DNA of 64,000 bases from Nocardioides luteus (GTDB lineage Bacteria; Actinomycetota; Actinomycetes; Propionibacteriales; Nocardioidaceae). Made by a program: the position numbers and the translations under genes. The notes under the pieces were generated by a model. It saw nothing but the letters and a program-made list of their open reading frames with translations, made no database searches and was not told where the DNA came from. The stretch lies in the NCBI RefSeq assembly GCF_014648595.1, contig NZ_BMRK01000006.1, positions 124,001 through 188,000 on the forward strand, given 5' to 3'. Below, piece after piece: positions 8,215 to 17,447 of the stretch (position 1 is its first letter; each line of letters begins with the position of its first letter).

Positions 8215-8987
8215 AGGCTGCGGCGCTCGGGGGCAGCGCTCCCGTCCTCTACCACCAGACGCTGCCGTCCTTCTCGATCCCCGAGTGGGCGGCGGCCGCC
8301 GGCTACGACGGCGCGATCCTCGACCTGCAGCACGGCGAGCTGGGTCTCGAGCCGGCCTGCGGCATCCTCCGCTCGCTCCCGCGGGAGAACGCCTACGCCT
8401 ACGCGCGCGTCGGGTCGACCGACCCGGCCACGATCCTCCGGCTGCTCGACAGCGGCGCCCGCGGCATCATCGCGCCGACCATCGAGTCTCGCGCGGAGAC
8501 CGAGGCGCTGGTCGCCGCCACCAAGTACCTCCCGGTCGGCAACCGCAGCCTCGGCCCCTCGCGGCCCGCGCTCTACACCGGGAAGTCCTACACCGAGGCA
8601 GGCAACCTCGCCGTCTCCACGATCGCCCAGATCGAGACGCGCGTCGGGGTCGAGAGCGCCGAGGAGATCATCGCCACCCCCGGCCTGGACTCGGTCTACA
8701 TCGGCCCGGCCGATCTGGCGGTCTCCTACGGCCTGCCCGGCCGCGGCGACTGGACCGACGGACCCGTGCTCGACGCGATCACGCATCTGCGCGAGCTCAC
8801 CAGCGCGCACCACGTGACGCTCGGGATCTACTCCGGCCAGCCCGCCTACGCCGCCGACCTCCTCGCCGACGGCCGGGTCGACTACGTCGGCCTCGGCATC
8901 GACCTCGTCCTGCTGAACCGTGCGTTCGGCGACTCCATCACCGCGCTCCAGTCCGCGCGCAGCACCACGACGGAAACGACACCATGA
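8211..8987 (+). CDS. HpcH/HpaI family aldolase
   Basis: A 258-residue class II (metal-dependent) aldolase of the HpcH/HpaI TIM-barrel family, with the typical opening SIPEWAAAAGYDGAILDLQHG and GRGDW region. The family splits 4-hydroxy-2-oxoacids to pyruvate and an aldehyde. In this position it probably replaces MhpE, cleaving 4-hydroxy-2-oxovalerate to pyruvate and acetaldehyde. The GTG start overlaps the preceding stop (GTGA), and its stop overlaps the mhpA start (ATGA). No acylating acetaldehyde dehydrogenase (MhpF) is present nearby. Confidence 0.85.
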   Translation: MKAAALGGSAPVLYHQTLPSFSIPEWAAAAGYDGAILDLQHGELGLEPACGILRSLPRENAYAYARVGSTDPATILRLLDSGARGIIAPTIESRAETEALVAATKYLPVGNRSLGPSRPALYTGKSYTEAGNLAVSTIAQIETRVGVESAEEIIATPGLDSVYIGPADLAVSYGLPGRGDWTDGPVLDAITHLRELTSAHHVTLGIYSGQPAYAADLLADGRVDYVGLGIDLVLLNRAFGDSITALQSARSTTTETTP

Positions 8988-10609
8988 CCACCACCGATAC
9001 CGACGTCATCATCATCGGGGCCGGGCCCGTCGGGCTGACCCTCGCCAACCTCCTCGGCCAGCAGGACGTACGCGTCGTGCTGCTCGAGCGGGAGGACCGG
9101 CTCGTCGACTACCCGCGTGCGGTCGGCATCGACGACGAGGCGCTGCGGACGATGCAGACCGCCGGCCTCGTCGACGAGGTGCTCCCGCACACGATCCCCG
9201 ACCAGAAGATCTACATGGTCAACGGCGACCGGCTCATCCTCTCCGAGGTCAACCCGACCACCCGCGAGTTCGGCTGGCCGCGGCGCAACGGCTTCGTGCA
9301 GCCGCTGGTGGACCAGGTGCTGCTCGCCGGTCTGGACCGCTTCGACACCGTCGAGGCGCGCTTCGGCGCCGAGGTCACCGACCTGGCGGACGGCGGCGAC
9401 CAGGTCACCGCGACGCTGGCCGACGGCGCCACGCTGACCGGGCGCTACGTGGTGGCGGCCGACGGCGGCGCCTCGCCGACCCGCAAGCGGCTCGGCATCT
9501 CCTTCGACGGCGAGACCCGCCCCAGCGACGGCATCGTCATCGACGTCGCGAACGACCCGATCGGCACCCCGCACGCCGTCTTCGGCGGCGACCCCGCCCG
9601 CAGCTACGCCTCGATCGCGCTGCCGCACGGCATCCGCCGCTGGGAGTTCACCCTCTTCGAGCACGAGGACGCCTCGGTCGTCGACGACGACGAGTTCGTC
9701 TTCGACCTGCTGCGCCCGCACGTGCCGGACCCGACCCGGCTCGACATCATCCGGCGCCGCGTCTACCGCCACCACGCCCGCATCGCGGGCTCGTTCCGCG
9801 CCGGCAACATCATCCTCGCCGGCGACGCCGCGCACGTGATGCCGGTCGTCGGCGGCCAGGGCTGGAACTCCGGAATCCGCGACGCCTTCAACCTCGGCTG
9901 GAAGCTGGCCGCGGTCGTCAACGGGCACGCCGACGAGAAGCTCCTCGACACCTACGAGGTCGAGCGGCTCAGCCACGTACGCCAGATGGTGGCCGTCTCG
10001 CTGGGCATGGCCAAGGAGATGACCGACCACGACCCCGAGAAGGCCGCCGAGCGCGACCGGATCGCCGCCGCCCGCACCCCCGAGGAGCGGGAGGCGCAGA
10101 AGCGGCAGGCGTTCAAGCCGCAGCCGAAGTTCGACGCCGGTGTGATCGTGCAGACGCCGTTGCCGACCTTCAAGTCGCTGCCGGCGCGCGAGGTCGCGCG
10201 GACGGCCGGCACGATCTTCCCCCAGCCGCGCGCGACCGACACCGACGGCGTCCCGATGCTGCTCGATGACGCGACCGGGCAGGGCTGGCGGGTCATCACC
10301 TGGAACAACGACCCGATGGCGTTCCTCTCGCCCGAGAGCATCGCGACCCTGGAGCGGATCGGTGCCCGGCTCGTCCAGGTGGTGCCGAGGTCGCAGCTGC
10401 AGTGGACGGCAAAGCACACCTCGCCCGGCGTCACGGTGGTCGGCGACCTCGGTGGCGAGGAGAGCCTGCAGGCGTGGTTCGACGCCCGGCCGGTCGGCGC
10501 GGTGATCCTGCGCCCCGACCATGTCGTCGCCGCCGAGTGCCTGAGCCAGGAGCTCGACGAGGTGCTCGGCCGGGTGCTGGACGTCGCCGGGATCGAGGTC
10601 CGCCGATGA
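8984..10609 (+). CDS. mhpA: 3-(3-hydroxyphenyl)propanoate hydroxylase (FAD monooxygenase)
   Basis: A 541-residue single-component flavoprotein hydroxylase of the PHBH/PheA class. It has the ADP-binding GAGPVG at residues 12-17, the DG motif (VVAADGGAS) near residue 160 and the GD motif (LAGDAAHVMPVVGGQG) near residue 280. MhpA hydroxylates 3-hydroxyphenylpropionate ortho to the phenol using NADH and O2, making the catechol used by MhpB. It overlaps both neighbours by four bases. Substrate assignment follows from close resemblance to MhpA and the operon. Confidence 0.88.
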   Translation: MTTTDTDVIIIGAGPVGLTLANLLGQQDVRVVLLEREDRLVDYPRAVGIDDEALRTMQTAGLVDEVLPHTIPDQKIYMVNGDRLILSEVNPTTREFGWPRRNGFVQPLVDQVLLAGLDRFDTVEARFGAEVTDLADGGDQVTATLADGATLTGRYVVAADGGASPTRKRLGISFDGETRPSDGIVIDVANDPIGTPHAVFGGDPARSYASIALPHGIRRWEFTLFEHEDASVVDDDEFVFDLLRPHVPDPTRLDIIRRRVYRHHARIAGSFRAGNIILAGDAAHVMPVVGGQGWNSGIRDAFNLGWKLAAVVNGHADEKLLDTYEVERLSHVRQMVAVSLGMAKEMTDHDPEKAAERDRIAAARTPEEREAQKRQAFKPQPKFDAGVIVQTPLPTFKSLPAREVARTAGTIFPQPRATDTDGVPMLLDDATGQGWRVITWNNDPMAFLSPESIATLERIGARLVQVVPRSQLQWTAKHTSPGVTVVGDLGGEESLQAWFDARPVGAVILRPDHVVAAECLSQELDEVLGRVLDVAGIEVRR

Positions 10610-12621
10610 ACCCCTCCCACAGCGCCGCTCACAGCCCGACCAAGGTCGACGACGTCTACTGGCGCGACGACTACTCCCCCATCGACGCCTCCGACGAGGA
10701 GCTCGCCCGCATCGTCGCAGGTGCCGATCTCCCCTCGTTGCTGACCGCGCTGGCCGCGGTGACCGGCGACCACGCCCTGATCCCGACCCACCTGCGCCCG
10801 CCGTGGCCTCCGGTCGAGACGACGCCGAAGCCGCAGGGCGGGCTCAGCGAGAGCGCGCAGGCCGAGGCCCGTGAGCTCGCGCTGGCCGGCCTGAAGCGGG
10901 TGCGCGACGAGCAGCTCACCAAGCCGCGGGCCCTCTTCCCCGAGGAGGCGCGCGCGATCGTCGAGTTCATCACCGGCGGCGCCGGCGAGGCCGACGCGGC
11001 GCTGATGATGCACGAGCTCGACCTGGTCACCGACCGTCCGGGGGCGCCGAGGTGGCGCTTCGAGGACGTCGCCCCCGACCGCGACTTCGAGGTCGCGGTC
11101 ATCGGCACCGGGATGAGCGGGATCGCGGCGATGTACCGGCTCAAGCAGGCCGGGGTGCCGTTCGTGGTCTTCGAGAAGAACCCGGAGGTCGGCGGCACCT
11201 GGTGGGCCAACACCTACCCCGGCGTACGCCTGGACACCCCGACCTTCGGCTACAGCTTCTCCTTCGCGCAGCGTGCCGACTGGCGCAGCGCGTTCGCCGA
11301 GGGCGCCGAGATCGAGGAGTACGCCGTCGAGATCGTCGACCGCGCACAGCTGCGCGAGCACGTCGAGTTCGACACCGAGGTCGTCTCGATGACCTGGGAC
11401 GAGGAGTCCTCGGCCTGGGAGGTCGTCGTCCGCCGTGACGGCGTCGAGCAGGTGCGCCGGTTCCACGCGGTGATCGCCGCGACCGGCCAGCTCGAGAAGC
11501 CGAACGTGCCGTCGTTCCCGGGGCAGGACGACTTCCGCGGCGTACAGATGCACTCGGCCCGCTGGAACCACGACGTCGACCTGAGCGGCAAGCGGGTCGC
11601 GGTGGTCGGCACCGGTGCGAGCGCGTACCAGATCGTGCCGAGCATCGTCGACGACGTCGCCCACCTCGACGTCTTCCAGCGCTCCGGGCCGTGGACGGTC
11701 CCGGCGCCGAACTACCACGACCCCACGCCCGAGCCCGTCGCCTGGCTGTGCGAGCACCTTCCGCACTACGGCCAGTGGTTCCGTTTCCAGGCGTTCTGGG
11801 GTGCCCGCACCGGCCGGCTGCACACGGTGAAGGTGGACCCGGAGTGGGACCGCACCGACTCGGTCTCCGAGGTCAACCTGCGGGTGCGCGAGACGCTGAC
11901 GGAGATCATGCGGAAGCAGTGGGCCGCCAAGCCGGAGATGCTCGACATCGTCGTGCCCGACTACCCGCCGGGCGGCAAGCGGATGCTGCGTGACAACGGT
12001 GTCTGGGCCGAGGCGCTCCACCAGGAGCACACCCGGGTCGTCACCGCCGGGATCGAGCGCTTCACCCCGGACGGCATCGTCACCGCCGACGGTGAGGAGC
12101 ATCCGGTCGACGTGGTCATCTACGCGACCGGGTTCAAGGCGTCGGACTACCTCGACCCGATCGTGGTCACCGGCCCGTCCGGCAAGACGCTCAAGGAGCA
12201 CTGGAACGGTGACGCGACCGCATGGGCCGGCGTGGCCGTGCCGGGCTTCCCCAACCTCTTCCTCATCCAGGGTCCGAACACCAACTACGTGGTCAACGGG
12301 CAGTTCCACTTCATGATCGAGTGCGGGGTGGAGTTCACCACCGAGGCGATCCACCAGCTGCTCCGCCGCGCGATGGCGGCGGTCGAGGTCACCCAGGAGG
12401 CGCTGGACCGGTTCGTGGACTGGATCGACCGTGGCAACGCCGAGCGCGCCTGGGGCCAGCCGCAGGTCCAGACCTGGTACAAGAACTCGCACGGACGGGT
12501 CTCCCAGGTGTGGCCGTTCAGCCACCTGGAGTACTGGGAGCTGACCCGCGGCGCCGACTTCGACGCCGACTTCGTCCTCCGCCCGCGACAGGAAGGAGGG
12601 CTCCGTGCGCGCGCATCGTGA
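10606..12621 (+). CDS. Baeyer-Villiger monooxygenase, 4-hydroxyacetophenone monooxygenase-like
   Basis: A 671-residue class B flavin monooxygenase. The FAD site GTGMSG follows an extension of about 165 residues; the BVMO fingerprint FRGVQMHSARWNHD and the second dinucleotide motif VVGTGASA come later. The long N-terminal extension (ADLPSLLTALAAVTGDHAL...) and the C-terminal block GNAERAWG...TWYKNSHGRV are features I associate with 4-hydroxyacetophenone monooxygenase, which turns aryl ketones into aryl esters. This gene is not part of the classic mhp route, so the operon may also process an aryl-ketone side chain. Overlaps mhpA by 4 bases and the next gene by 17. Confidence 0.85.
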   Translation: MNPSHSAAHSPTKVDDVYWRDDYSPIDASDEELARIVAGADLPSLLTALAAVTGDHALIPTHLRPPWPPVETTPKPQGGLSESAQAEARELALAGLKRVRDEQLTKPRALFPEEARAIVEFITGGAGEADAALMMHELDLVTDRPGAPRWRFEDVAPDRDFEVAVIGTGMSGIAAMYRLKQAGVPFVVFEKNPEVGGTWWANTYPGVRLDTPTFGYSFSFAQRADWRSAFAEGAEIEEYAVEIVDRAQLREHVEFDTEVVSMTWDEESSAWEVVVRRDGVEQVRRFHAVIAATGQLEKPNVPSFPGQDDFRGVQMHSARWNHDVDLSGKRVAVVGTGASAYQIVPSIVDDVAHLDVFQRSGPWTVPAPNYHDPTPEPVAWLCEHLPHYGQWFRFQAFWGARTGRLHTVKVDPEWDRTDSVSEVNLRVRETLTEIMRKQWAAKPEMLDIVVPDYPPGGKRMLRDNGVWAEALHQEHTRVVTAGIERFTPDGIVTADGEEHPVDVVIYATGFKASDYLDPIVVTGPSGKTLKEHWNGDATAWAGVAVPGFPNLFLIQGPNTNYVVNGQFHFMIECGVEFTTEAIHQLLRRAMAAVEVTQEALDRFVDWIDRGNAERAWGQPQVQTWYKNSHGRVSQVWPFSHLEYWELTRGADFDADFVLRPRQEGGLRARAS

Positions 12622-14185
12622 CGTCGTCGTGGTCGGCGCGGGCCCGATCGGCATGGTCGCTGCCCTGCTGCTCGCCGAGTCCGGCGTGACCACGACGATC
12701 CTGGAGAAGCAGACGGAGCCCGGCGACCTGCCGCGGGCGATCAGCCTGCAGGACGAGTCGTTCCGCACCTTCGAGCAGATCGGGGTCGCCGACGCCCTGA
12801 AGGCCGAGTCGCTGCTCGACACCGGCAGCCGCTACTTCGGTCTCGGCGACCGGCTGCTGCTCGAGGCCCGGCCGACCGCGTCGCGGCTCGGCCACCCGGC
12901 CAAGACCCAGTTCGACCAGCCGATCCTGGAGCGTCTGCTCTGGGAGCGCACCCTCGCCCACCCCGACATCGAGTTCGTCCGCGGCGCCGAGGTCACCGGT
13001 CTGGTCCAGGACGAGGACGGCGTGACGGTCTCGGCCGTCATCGACGGCGCATCCGAGCAGATCACTGCCTCGTGGCTGATCGGTGCCGACGGCGGTCGCA
13101 GCTTCGTCCGCACGGCGCTGGGCATCGAGCTGGAGGGCACCACCCAGCCGCAGCGCTGGATCGTCATCGACCTGGCCAACGAGCCGACCGTGCGAGACCC
13201 GTTCGCCGAGTTCCACGGTGATGGCCAGCGCCCCTTCGTGCTCGTCCCCGGTGTCGACGGCCGGCTGCGTCTGGAGTTCATGCTCTTCGACGACGAGGAC
13301 CCCGACGCGATGACCACCCCGGACGCCATCCGCGACCTGGTCGTCCCGAGGTTCCGCGACCACCTCGACCCTGCCGACGTACGCCGCGCCGCCGTCTACG
13401 TCGCCCACCAGCGGGTCGCGCGCACCTACCGTTCCGGCCGGGCGTTCCTGGTCGGCGACGCCGCCCACCTGATGCCACCGTTCGCGGGCCAGGGCCTCAA
13501 CGCCGGCGTACGTGACGCCACCAACCTCGCCTGGAAGCTGGCCGAGGTCTGCCGCGGCCGCGCGGGCGACCGGCTGCTCGACACCTACGAGGTCGAGCGG
13601 CGTCCGCACGGGCGGTCGATGATGGTCGTCTCCCGCCGGATCGGCGCGGTGGTGATGGGGACCAACCCGGTCGCCACCCGGCTGCGCGACGCCACGGTCC
13701 GGGCGCTCAGCCTGATCCCGAGCGTACGCAGCTTCCTGGCCAACATGCGCTTCATCACGCCGCCCGACTACTCCGCCGGAGCGGTGGTGGCGCCCGAGGA
13801 CGCCGCCCTCGACGGTGTCGCCGTCGGCCGGGCCCTGAGCCAGCCGGCCGTCCGGGACGCCTCGGAGAAGGAGGGCGGCCTCGATGCCCATCTCGGTCTC
13901 GGCTGGAGCCTGCTGCAGATCGGCGGCGACAGCCAGCCCGCCGTCTCGCCGTTCTGGGACGCGATCGGAGCGACCCGGGTGCGGGTCCTCGCCCCCGGTC
14001 ACGCGCCGGCGGCCGGCGAGGTCGCCGAGACCACACCGGTCCTCACCGCCGGCGCCGGTCCCGCACCCACCTTCGTCCTGGTCCGCCCCGACCGCTACGT
14101 CGCCGCGGTCTTCGGTGCCGCGGGCGAGACCCGCGTCATCGACACGCTGCGGACCTTCCTCACCGAGCCCTCCCCCGTCGCCTGA
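12605..14185 (+). CDS. FAD-dependent aromatic monooxygenase (second MhpA-like hydroxylase)
   Basis: A 526-residue PHBH-class flavoprotein hydroxylase with GAGPIG near residue 10, DG motif GADGGRS near residue 160 and GD motif GDAAHLMPPFAGQG near residue 285. The start is GTG with GAAGGAGGG four bases upstream. It is a divergent relative of the mhpA product in the same operon, so it probably hydroxylates a different phenol in the route, for example the one freed after Baeyer-Villiger oxidation and ester hydrolysis (inference). Confidence 0.85.
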   Translation: MRAHRDVVVVGAGPIGMVAALLLAESGVTTTILEKQTEPGDLPRAISLQDESFRTFEQIGVADALKAESLLDTGSRYFGLGDRLLLEARPTASRLGHPAKTQFDQPILERLLWERTLAHPDIEFVRGAEVTGLVQDEDGVTVSAVIDGASEQITASWLIGADGGRSFVRTALGIELEGTTQPQRWIVIDLANEPTVRDPFAEFHGDGQRPFVLVPGVDGRLRLEFMLFDDEDPDAMTTPDAIRDLVVPRFRDHLDPADVRRAAVYVAHQRVARTYRSGRAFLVGDAAHLMPPFAGQGLNAGVRDATNLAWKLAEVCRGRAGDRLLDTYEVERRPHGRSMMVVSRRIGAVVMGTNPVATRLRDATVRALSLIPSVRSFLANMRFITPPDYSAGAVVAPEDAALDGVAVGRALSQPAVRDASEKEGGLDAHLGLGWSLLQIGGDSQPAVSPFWDAIGATRVRVLAPGHAPAAGEVAETTPVLTAGAGPAPTFVLVRPDRYVAAVFGAAGETRVIDTLRTFLTEPSPVA

Positions 14186-14219
14186 TCCGGCGACACCAAC
14201 CACGCAACAGGAGCACCAC

Positions 14220-15053
14220 ATGAGCCAGTTCGTCAGCTACCTCCGTCCCGACCAGACCATCGCCTGGGGACGCCTCGAGGACGAGACGATCTACGACGCC
14301 ACCAGCCAGGCGCCCTCGCTCGCCGCGGCCATCGCCGCCGGCGCGCTGCCCGGCCTGGCCGGCCACACCGAGAACCCGGTCGCGCTCGACGACGTCGAGC
14401 TCGCCCCGGTCATCCCCGAGCCCGGCAAGATCATCTGCATCGGCGTCAACTACCGCAGCCACCAGGACGAGATCGGCAAGGCCGCCCCCGAGGCGCCCGT
14501 CGTCTTCGCCCGCTACGCCGACAGCCAGATGGGCCACGGCGCCGACGCCCTCAAGCCGGCCTCCTCCGCGCAGTTCGACTACGAGGGCGAGCTCGCCCTG
14601 GTGATCTCCGAGCCGGCCCACAAGGTCGCGCGCGAGGACGCCTACGACCACGTCGCCGGCTACGCCGTCTACAACGACTTCTCCGTACGCGACTGGCAGC
14701 GCGCCGCCAGCCAGTGGCTGCCCGGCAAGACCTGGCCCGGGACCGGCGGCTTCGGCCCCGCCCTGGTCACCCCCGACGAGGTCGGTGACGTCACCGAGCT
14801 CGAGGTCACCACCCGGGTCAACGGCGAGGTGCGGCAGAAGGGCAAGGTCGCCGACCTGATCAACGACATCCCGGCGATCATCGAGTACGTCACCACCTTC
14901 ACCCCGCTCTCACCGGGCGACGTCATCGTCACCGGCACGCCGGGCGGCGTCGGCCTCTTCATGGACCCGCAGGGCTTCATCGTCGACGGCGACGTCGTCG
15001 AGGTCGAGATCACCAGGCTCGGCACGCTCCGCAACACCGTTCGCGACGTCTGA
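14220..15053 (+). CDS. Fumarylacetoacetate hydrolase family protein
   Basis: A 277-residue FAH-fold protein. The catalytic/metal region CIGVNYRSH (about residue 75) and the metal-binding ExE in DYEGELALVI (about residue 120) are intact. Family members hydrolyse or decarboxylate 2,4-dioxoacids or hydrate 2-oxo-dienoates; alongside MhpD it would be a second enzyme acting on ring-cleavage products. AGGAG precedes the ATG. It is the last gene of the aromatic operon. The exact reaction cannot be told from sequence. Confidence 0.82.
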   Translation: MSQFVSYLRPDQTIAWGRLEDETIYDATSQAPSLAAAIAAGALPGLAGHTENPVALDDVELAPVIPEPGKIICIGVNYRSHQDEIGKAAPEAPVVFARYADSQMGHGADALKPASSAQFDYEGELALVISEPAHKVAREDAYDHVAGYAVYNDFSVRDWQRAASQWLPGKTWPGTGGFGPALVTPDEVGDVTELEVTTRVNGEVRQKGKVADLINDIPAIIEYVTTFTPLSPGDVIVTGTPGGVGLFMDPQGFIVDGDVVEVEITRLGTLRNTVRDV

Positions 15054-15079
15054 GCCGACGTCTGAACCGACGTCTGGGC
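15044..15079. repeat. Three tandem 12-base repeats across the FAH gene stop codon
   Basis: CGACGTCTGAGC, CGACGTCTGAAC and CGACGTCTGGGC lie end to end. The first copy supplies the last sense codons and TGA stop of the FAH-family gene; the other copies fill the gap to the convergent hydrolase gene. It looks like a recent slippage duplication. Function as terminator is not evident. Confidence 0.7.
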
Positions 15080-15080
15080 C

Positions 15081-16445
15081 CTACAGCCTCAGCATCGGCC
15101 GCGGGTGAGCGTCGGCGAAACGGCCGATGCCGCGGTCGAGGTCGCTCGTCGAGGCGATCCGGTCGGCGAGGCGGTTGAGCTCCGCCGGCCGGGTCGACGG
15201 TCCCCACCTGCCGGAGGTCAGCCGCTCGTGCAGCGTGGTGACGAGCGCAGCGGTCTCGGCGTCGGAGTAGGCGCAGTGACCGGGCCGGTCCACGAAGGTC
15301 TGACGCAGCAGCGGGGCATCGCCGGCGGCGCGTACGCGGTCGGCGAAGGTCCTGGCCTGGCCGACGGTCGGGGCGGTGTCGCCGGTCTCGTGGACCGACA
15401 GCACCGGCCCGGTCAGGTCGCCGGCCGGGGTCGCGTTGCGGGTCATGTAGTCGACCGCGTCCGGGTCGGCGCTGATCCGCGGGGCGGCGGCAAGCTGCGC
15501 GAGATCGCTGCGCAGGTCGAGCCCGGCCGCGGCGTACAGCTTCCGGACCAGGCCGGAGGTCTCCGACCCGGCCAGCTGGCGGGCGTAGTCGACGCCGGTG
15601 TTCCAGGAGAAGTTCCCGCCGGCGCGCTCCTCGAGCGGCTGGCGCGGGGAGACCGCGCCCCAGAGGAAGGCGGCGTACTGCTGGTGCTGCTGGGCGAGGA
15701 GGTCACCCGGCGCGGGGCGCTCGGAGCCGACCTGGGTCCAGGTCGGGATCTGCCCGACGGTGGCGGCCAGCGAGATCCGCGCGCGGCCCTCCGGGGTCTG
15801 CTGGGCCTCCTCGAGCACCTCGGCGAAGGCGGCCTGTCGCTGGGCCTCGTCGCTCACGTCGGTCAGCACGAGCCGGTCGTCGCCGGGGGCGACCAGGGTC
15901 TTCAGCACGAAGGTCGCGTCGAGCGACTGGTTGAGCATCGGTACGGCACCGCCGACCGAGCCGCACAGCGGCAGCGCGGCGTCGAAGGAGTCCGGATGTG
16001 CCTGCAGGAGCGCGACCGAGGTGAGACCGCCCATCGAGGCACCCCAGGCGACGACGTGGCGCGGCTCCCCCAGCTCGTCGGCGACGACCTCGGCCAGGTC
16101 GTCCTGGTCGCGCAGCAGGTCCTCGACCGCCCACCCGGCCGTGGCGGGTTTCGAGCCGGCCAGGGCGTACCCCTGCGAGAGCAGCCAGGTGGCGACCGGG
16201 TCCGAGGGTGACGCGGAGGCCTCTCCCCCGGCGGAGCCGCTGAACCCGGGGCTCCACACCAGCACGGTCCCGTTCCATCGTTCGGGCTCGCGGAGCAGGT
16301 AGCGGGCGCCGCTGGGCAGCGTCCCTCGTGCGGACTCCGCCGTGGCAGTCGGTGGTGCTGACTGCGATGCGGCGGGAGGCGTGGTGAAGGTGGCGGCGAG
16401 CGTCGCGCAGACGGTCGCGGCCAGGGCGAGGCGGGTTCGGAGCAT
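15081..16445 (-). CDS. Secreted alpha/beta hydrolase (serine peptidase/esterase-like)
   Basis: A 454-residue exported protein. The N-terminus is a signal peptide (MLRTRLALAATVCATLAATF, then small residues). The nucleophile elbow is GASMGG; the probable acid is in HETGDTAPTVGQ and the His in RPGHCAYSD, the order expected for an alpha/beta hydrolase. It resembles secreted S9/S15-like or poly-hydroxyacid esterase families but I cannot assign the substrate. It lies 48 bases downstream of the PaaX-type gene on the same strand and may be read with it. Confidence 0.75.
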   Translation of the reverse strand: MLRTRLALAATVCATLAATFTTPPAASQSAPPTATAESARGTLPSGARYLLREPERWNGTVLVWSPGFSGSAGGEASASPSDPVATWLLSQGYALAGSKPATAGWAVEDLLRDQDDLAEVVADELGEPRHVVAWGASMGGLTSVALLQAHPDSFDAALPLCGSVGGAVPMLNQSLDATFVLKTLVAPGDDRLVLTDVSDEAQRQAAFAEVLEEAQQTPEGRARISLAATVGQIPTWTQVGSERPAPGDLLAQQHQQYAAFLWGAVSPRQPLEERAGGNFSWNTGVDYARQLAGSETSGLVRKLYAAAGLDLRSDLAQLAAAPRISADPDAVDYMTRNATPAGDLTGPVLSVHETGDTAPTVGQARTFADRVRAAGDAPLLRQTFVDRPGHCAYSDAETAALVTTLHERLTSGRWGPSTRPAELNRLADRIASTSDLDRGIGRFADAHPRPMLRL

Positions 16446-16493
16446 GGCAGAGCCTTTCTGTGGCGTACGGCCACGGATGTCTGGTCCGAGGAG

Positions 16494-17447
16494 TCAGCCG
16501 TCCTGGATGAGCGCGGACGATCCGGTGAAGGTGTGATGGGTGACCAGGCCGGTCAGCTGGTCGTCGTGGCCCGACAGCGACCGGCGGAAGGCCGACTCGC
16601 CGGCGGGGCCGAGCCGGTCGTAGATCTCCGAGCAGCAGGCGTACGCCCGGAGCCCTGGGTCGTCCGCGCCGAGGAGCTCTGCGGGCAGGCGCGGGTCGGC
16701 GCGGACCAGGCTGCGCCACTCGGCCATCACGCTGGTGCGGGTCACCAGCGCCTCCTGCGGCCGGGCCCGGAGACCGTCGATCTCCGCGAGCATCGGCTGC
16801 CAACGGCCGCAGAACTCCTGGTATCCGGCCCGGAGCTCCGCCAGCCCGAACGCCTGGTCGAGCATGCTCGGCGTGGCGCCGCCGGGGAGGCGGGCGTCCG
16901 CGAAGACGGTCAGGCGGGCCGGATCGAAGCCGGGAAGCTCGTCGGCAGCCAGCCCGTCGGCCAGGGCGCGCACCTCCTCCGACCGGTCTCCGGGACGGAT
17001 CCAGAGGGCGTCGTAGAGGTTGCCGAAGTGCAACCGACGCAGTCCGTCACGCAGGGCGCGCCGGGCGGCGGTGGCGCCCTCCGGCAGGGAGAAACCGACC
17101 ACGGTCCAGGTGCCGTCCCACGGTGGCGGGACGTGGCTCATGAACAGGGCGCGGACGTGGCCGTCGAGCGTCTCGCGGCTCTGGGTGTGGACCGCGTACC
17201 TGGTCTGGCGACCCTCCCGCTGACCCACGAGGAAGCCCCGGGCCGCCAGCCGCTGGATCGCCGCCCGGGCGCCCGCGGGCGTGACGTCGAAGATGCCCAG
17301 CAGGTCGACGAGCGCAGCCGACGGGATCGCCTCGCTGCGCCCGAACCAGTAGTCGCCGAGCAGCACGGTCAGCAGCTGTTGCGAGCGCGGTCCCTGCTGG
17401 AACCGCGGCAGGCTCGGATCCCTGACGGCGGCGCGTACGTCGGTCAC
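16494..17447 (-). CDS. PaaX family transcriptional regulator
   Basis: A 317-residue regulator of the PaaX type: an N-terminal winged helix with the family's TVLLGDYWFGR segment and AAIQRLAARGFLV recognition region (residues about 20-70), a central domain (WTVVGFSLPE) and a C-terminal PaaX domain. PaaX proteins repress aromatic catabolism and are released by an aryl-CoA. The GTG start overlaps the P450 stop (GTGA) with GGAGG upstream, so it is the distal gene of the phnDCE-P450 operon. A link between an ABC importer, a P450 and this regulator implies an aromatic or CoA-activated effector (inference). Confidence 0.85.
   Translation of the reverse strand: MTDVRAAVRDPSLPRFQQGPRSQQLLTVLLGDYWFGRSEAIPSAALVDLLGIFDVTPAGARAAIQRLAARGFLVGQREGRQTRYAVHTQSRETLDGHVRALFMSHVPPPWDGTWTVVGFSLPEGATAARRALRDGLRRLHFGNLYDALWIRPGDRSEEVRALADGLAADELPGFDPARLTVFADARLPGGATPSMLDQAFGLAELRAGYQEFCGRWQPMLAEIDGLRARPQEALVTRTSVMAEWRSLVRADPRLPAELLGADDPGLRAYACCSEIYDRLGPAGESAFRRSLSGHDDQLTGLVTHHTFTGSSALIQDG

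Noticed and set aside
9952-12822. A very long minus-strand open frame (956 codons) opposite mhpA and the BVMO gene
   Set aside because: It is antisense to genes with clear family motifs, and its composition (Arg, Gly, Asp, His, Val-rich) is typical of high-GC shadow frames.
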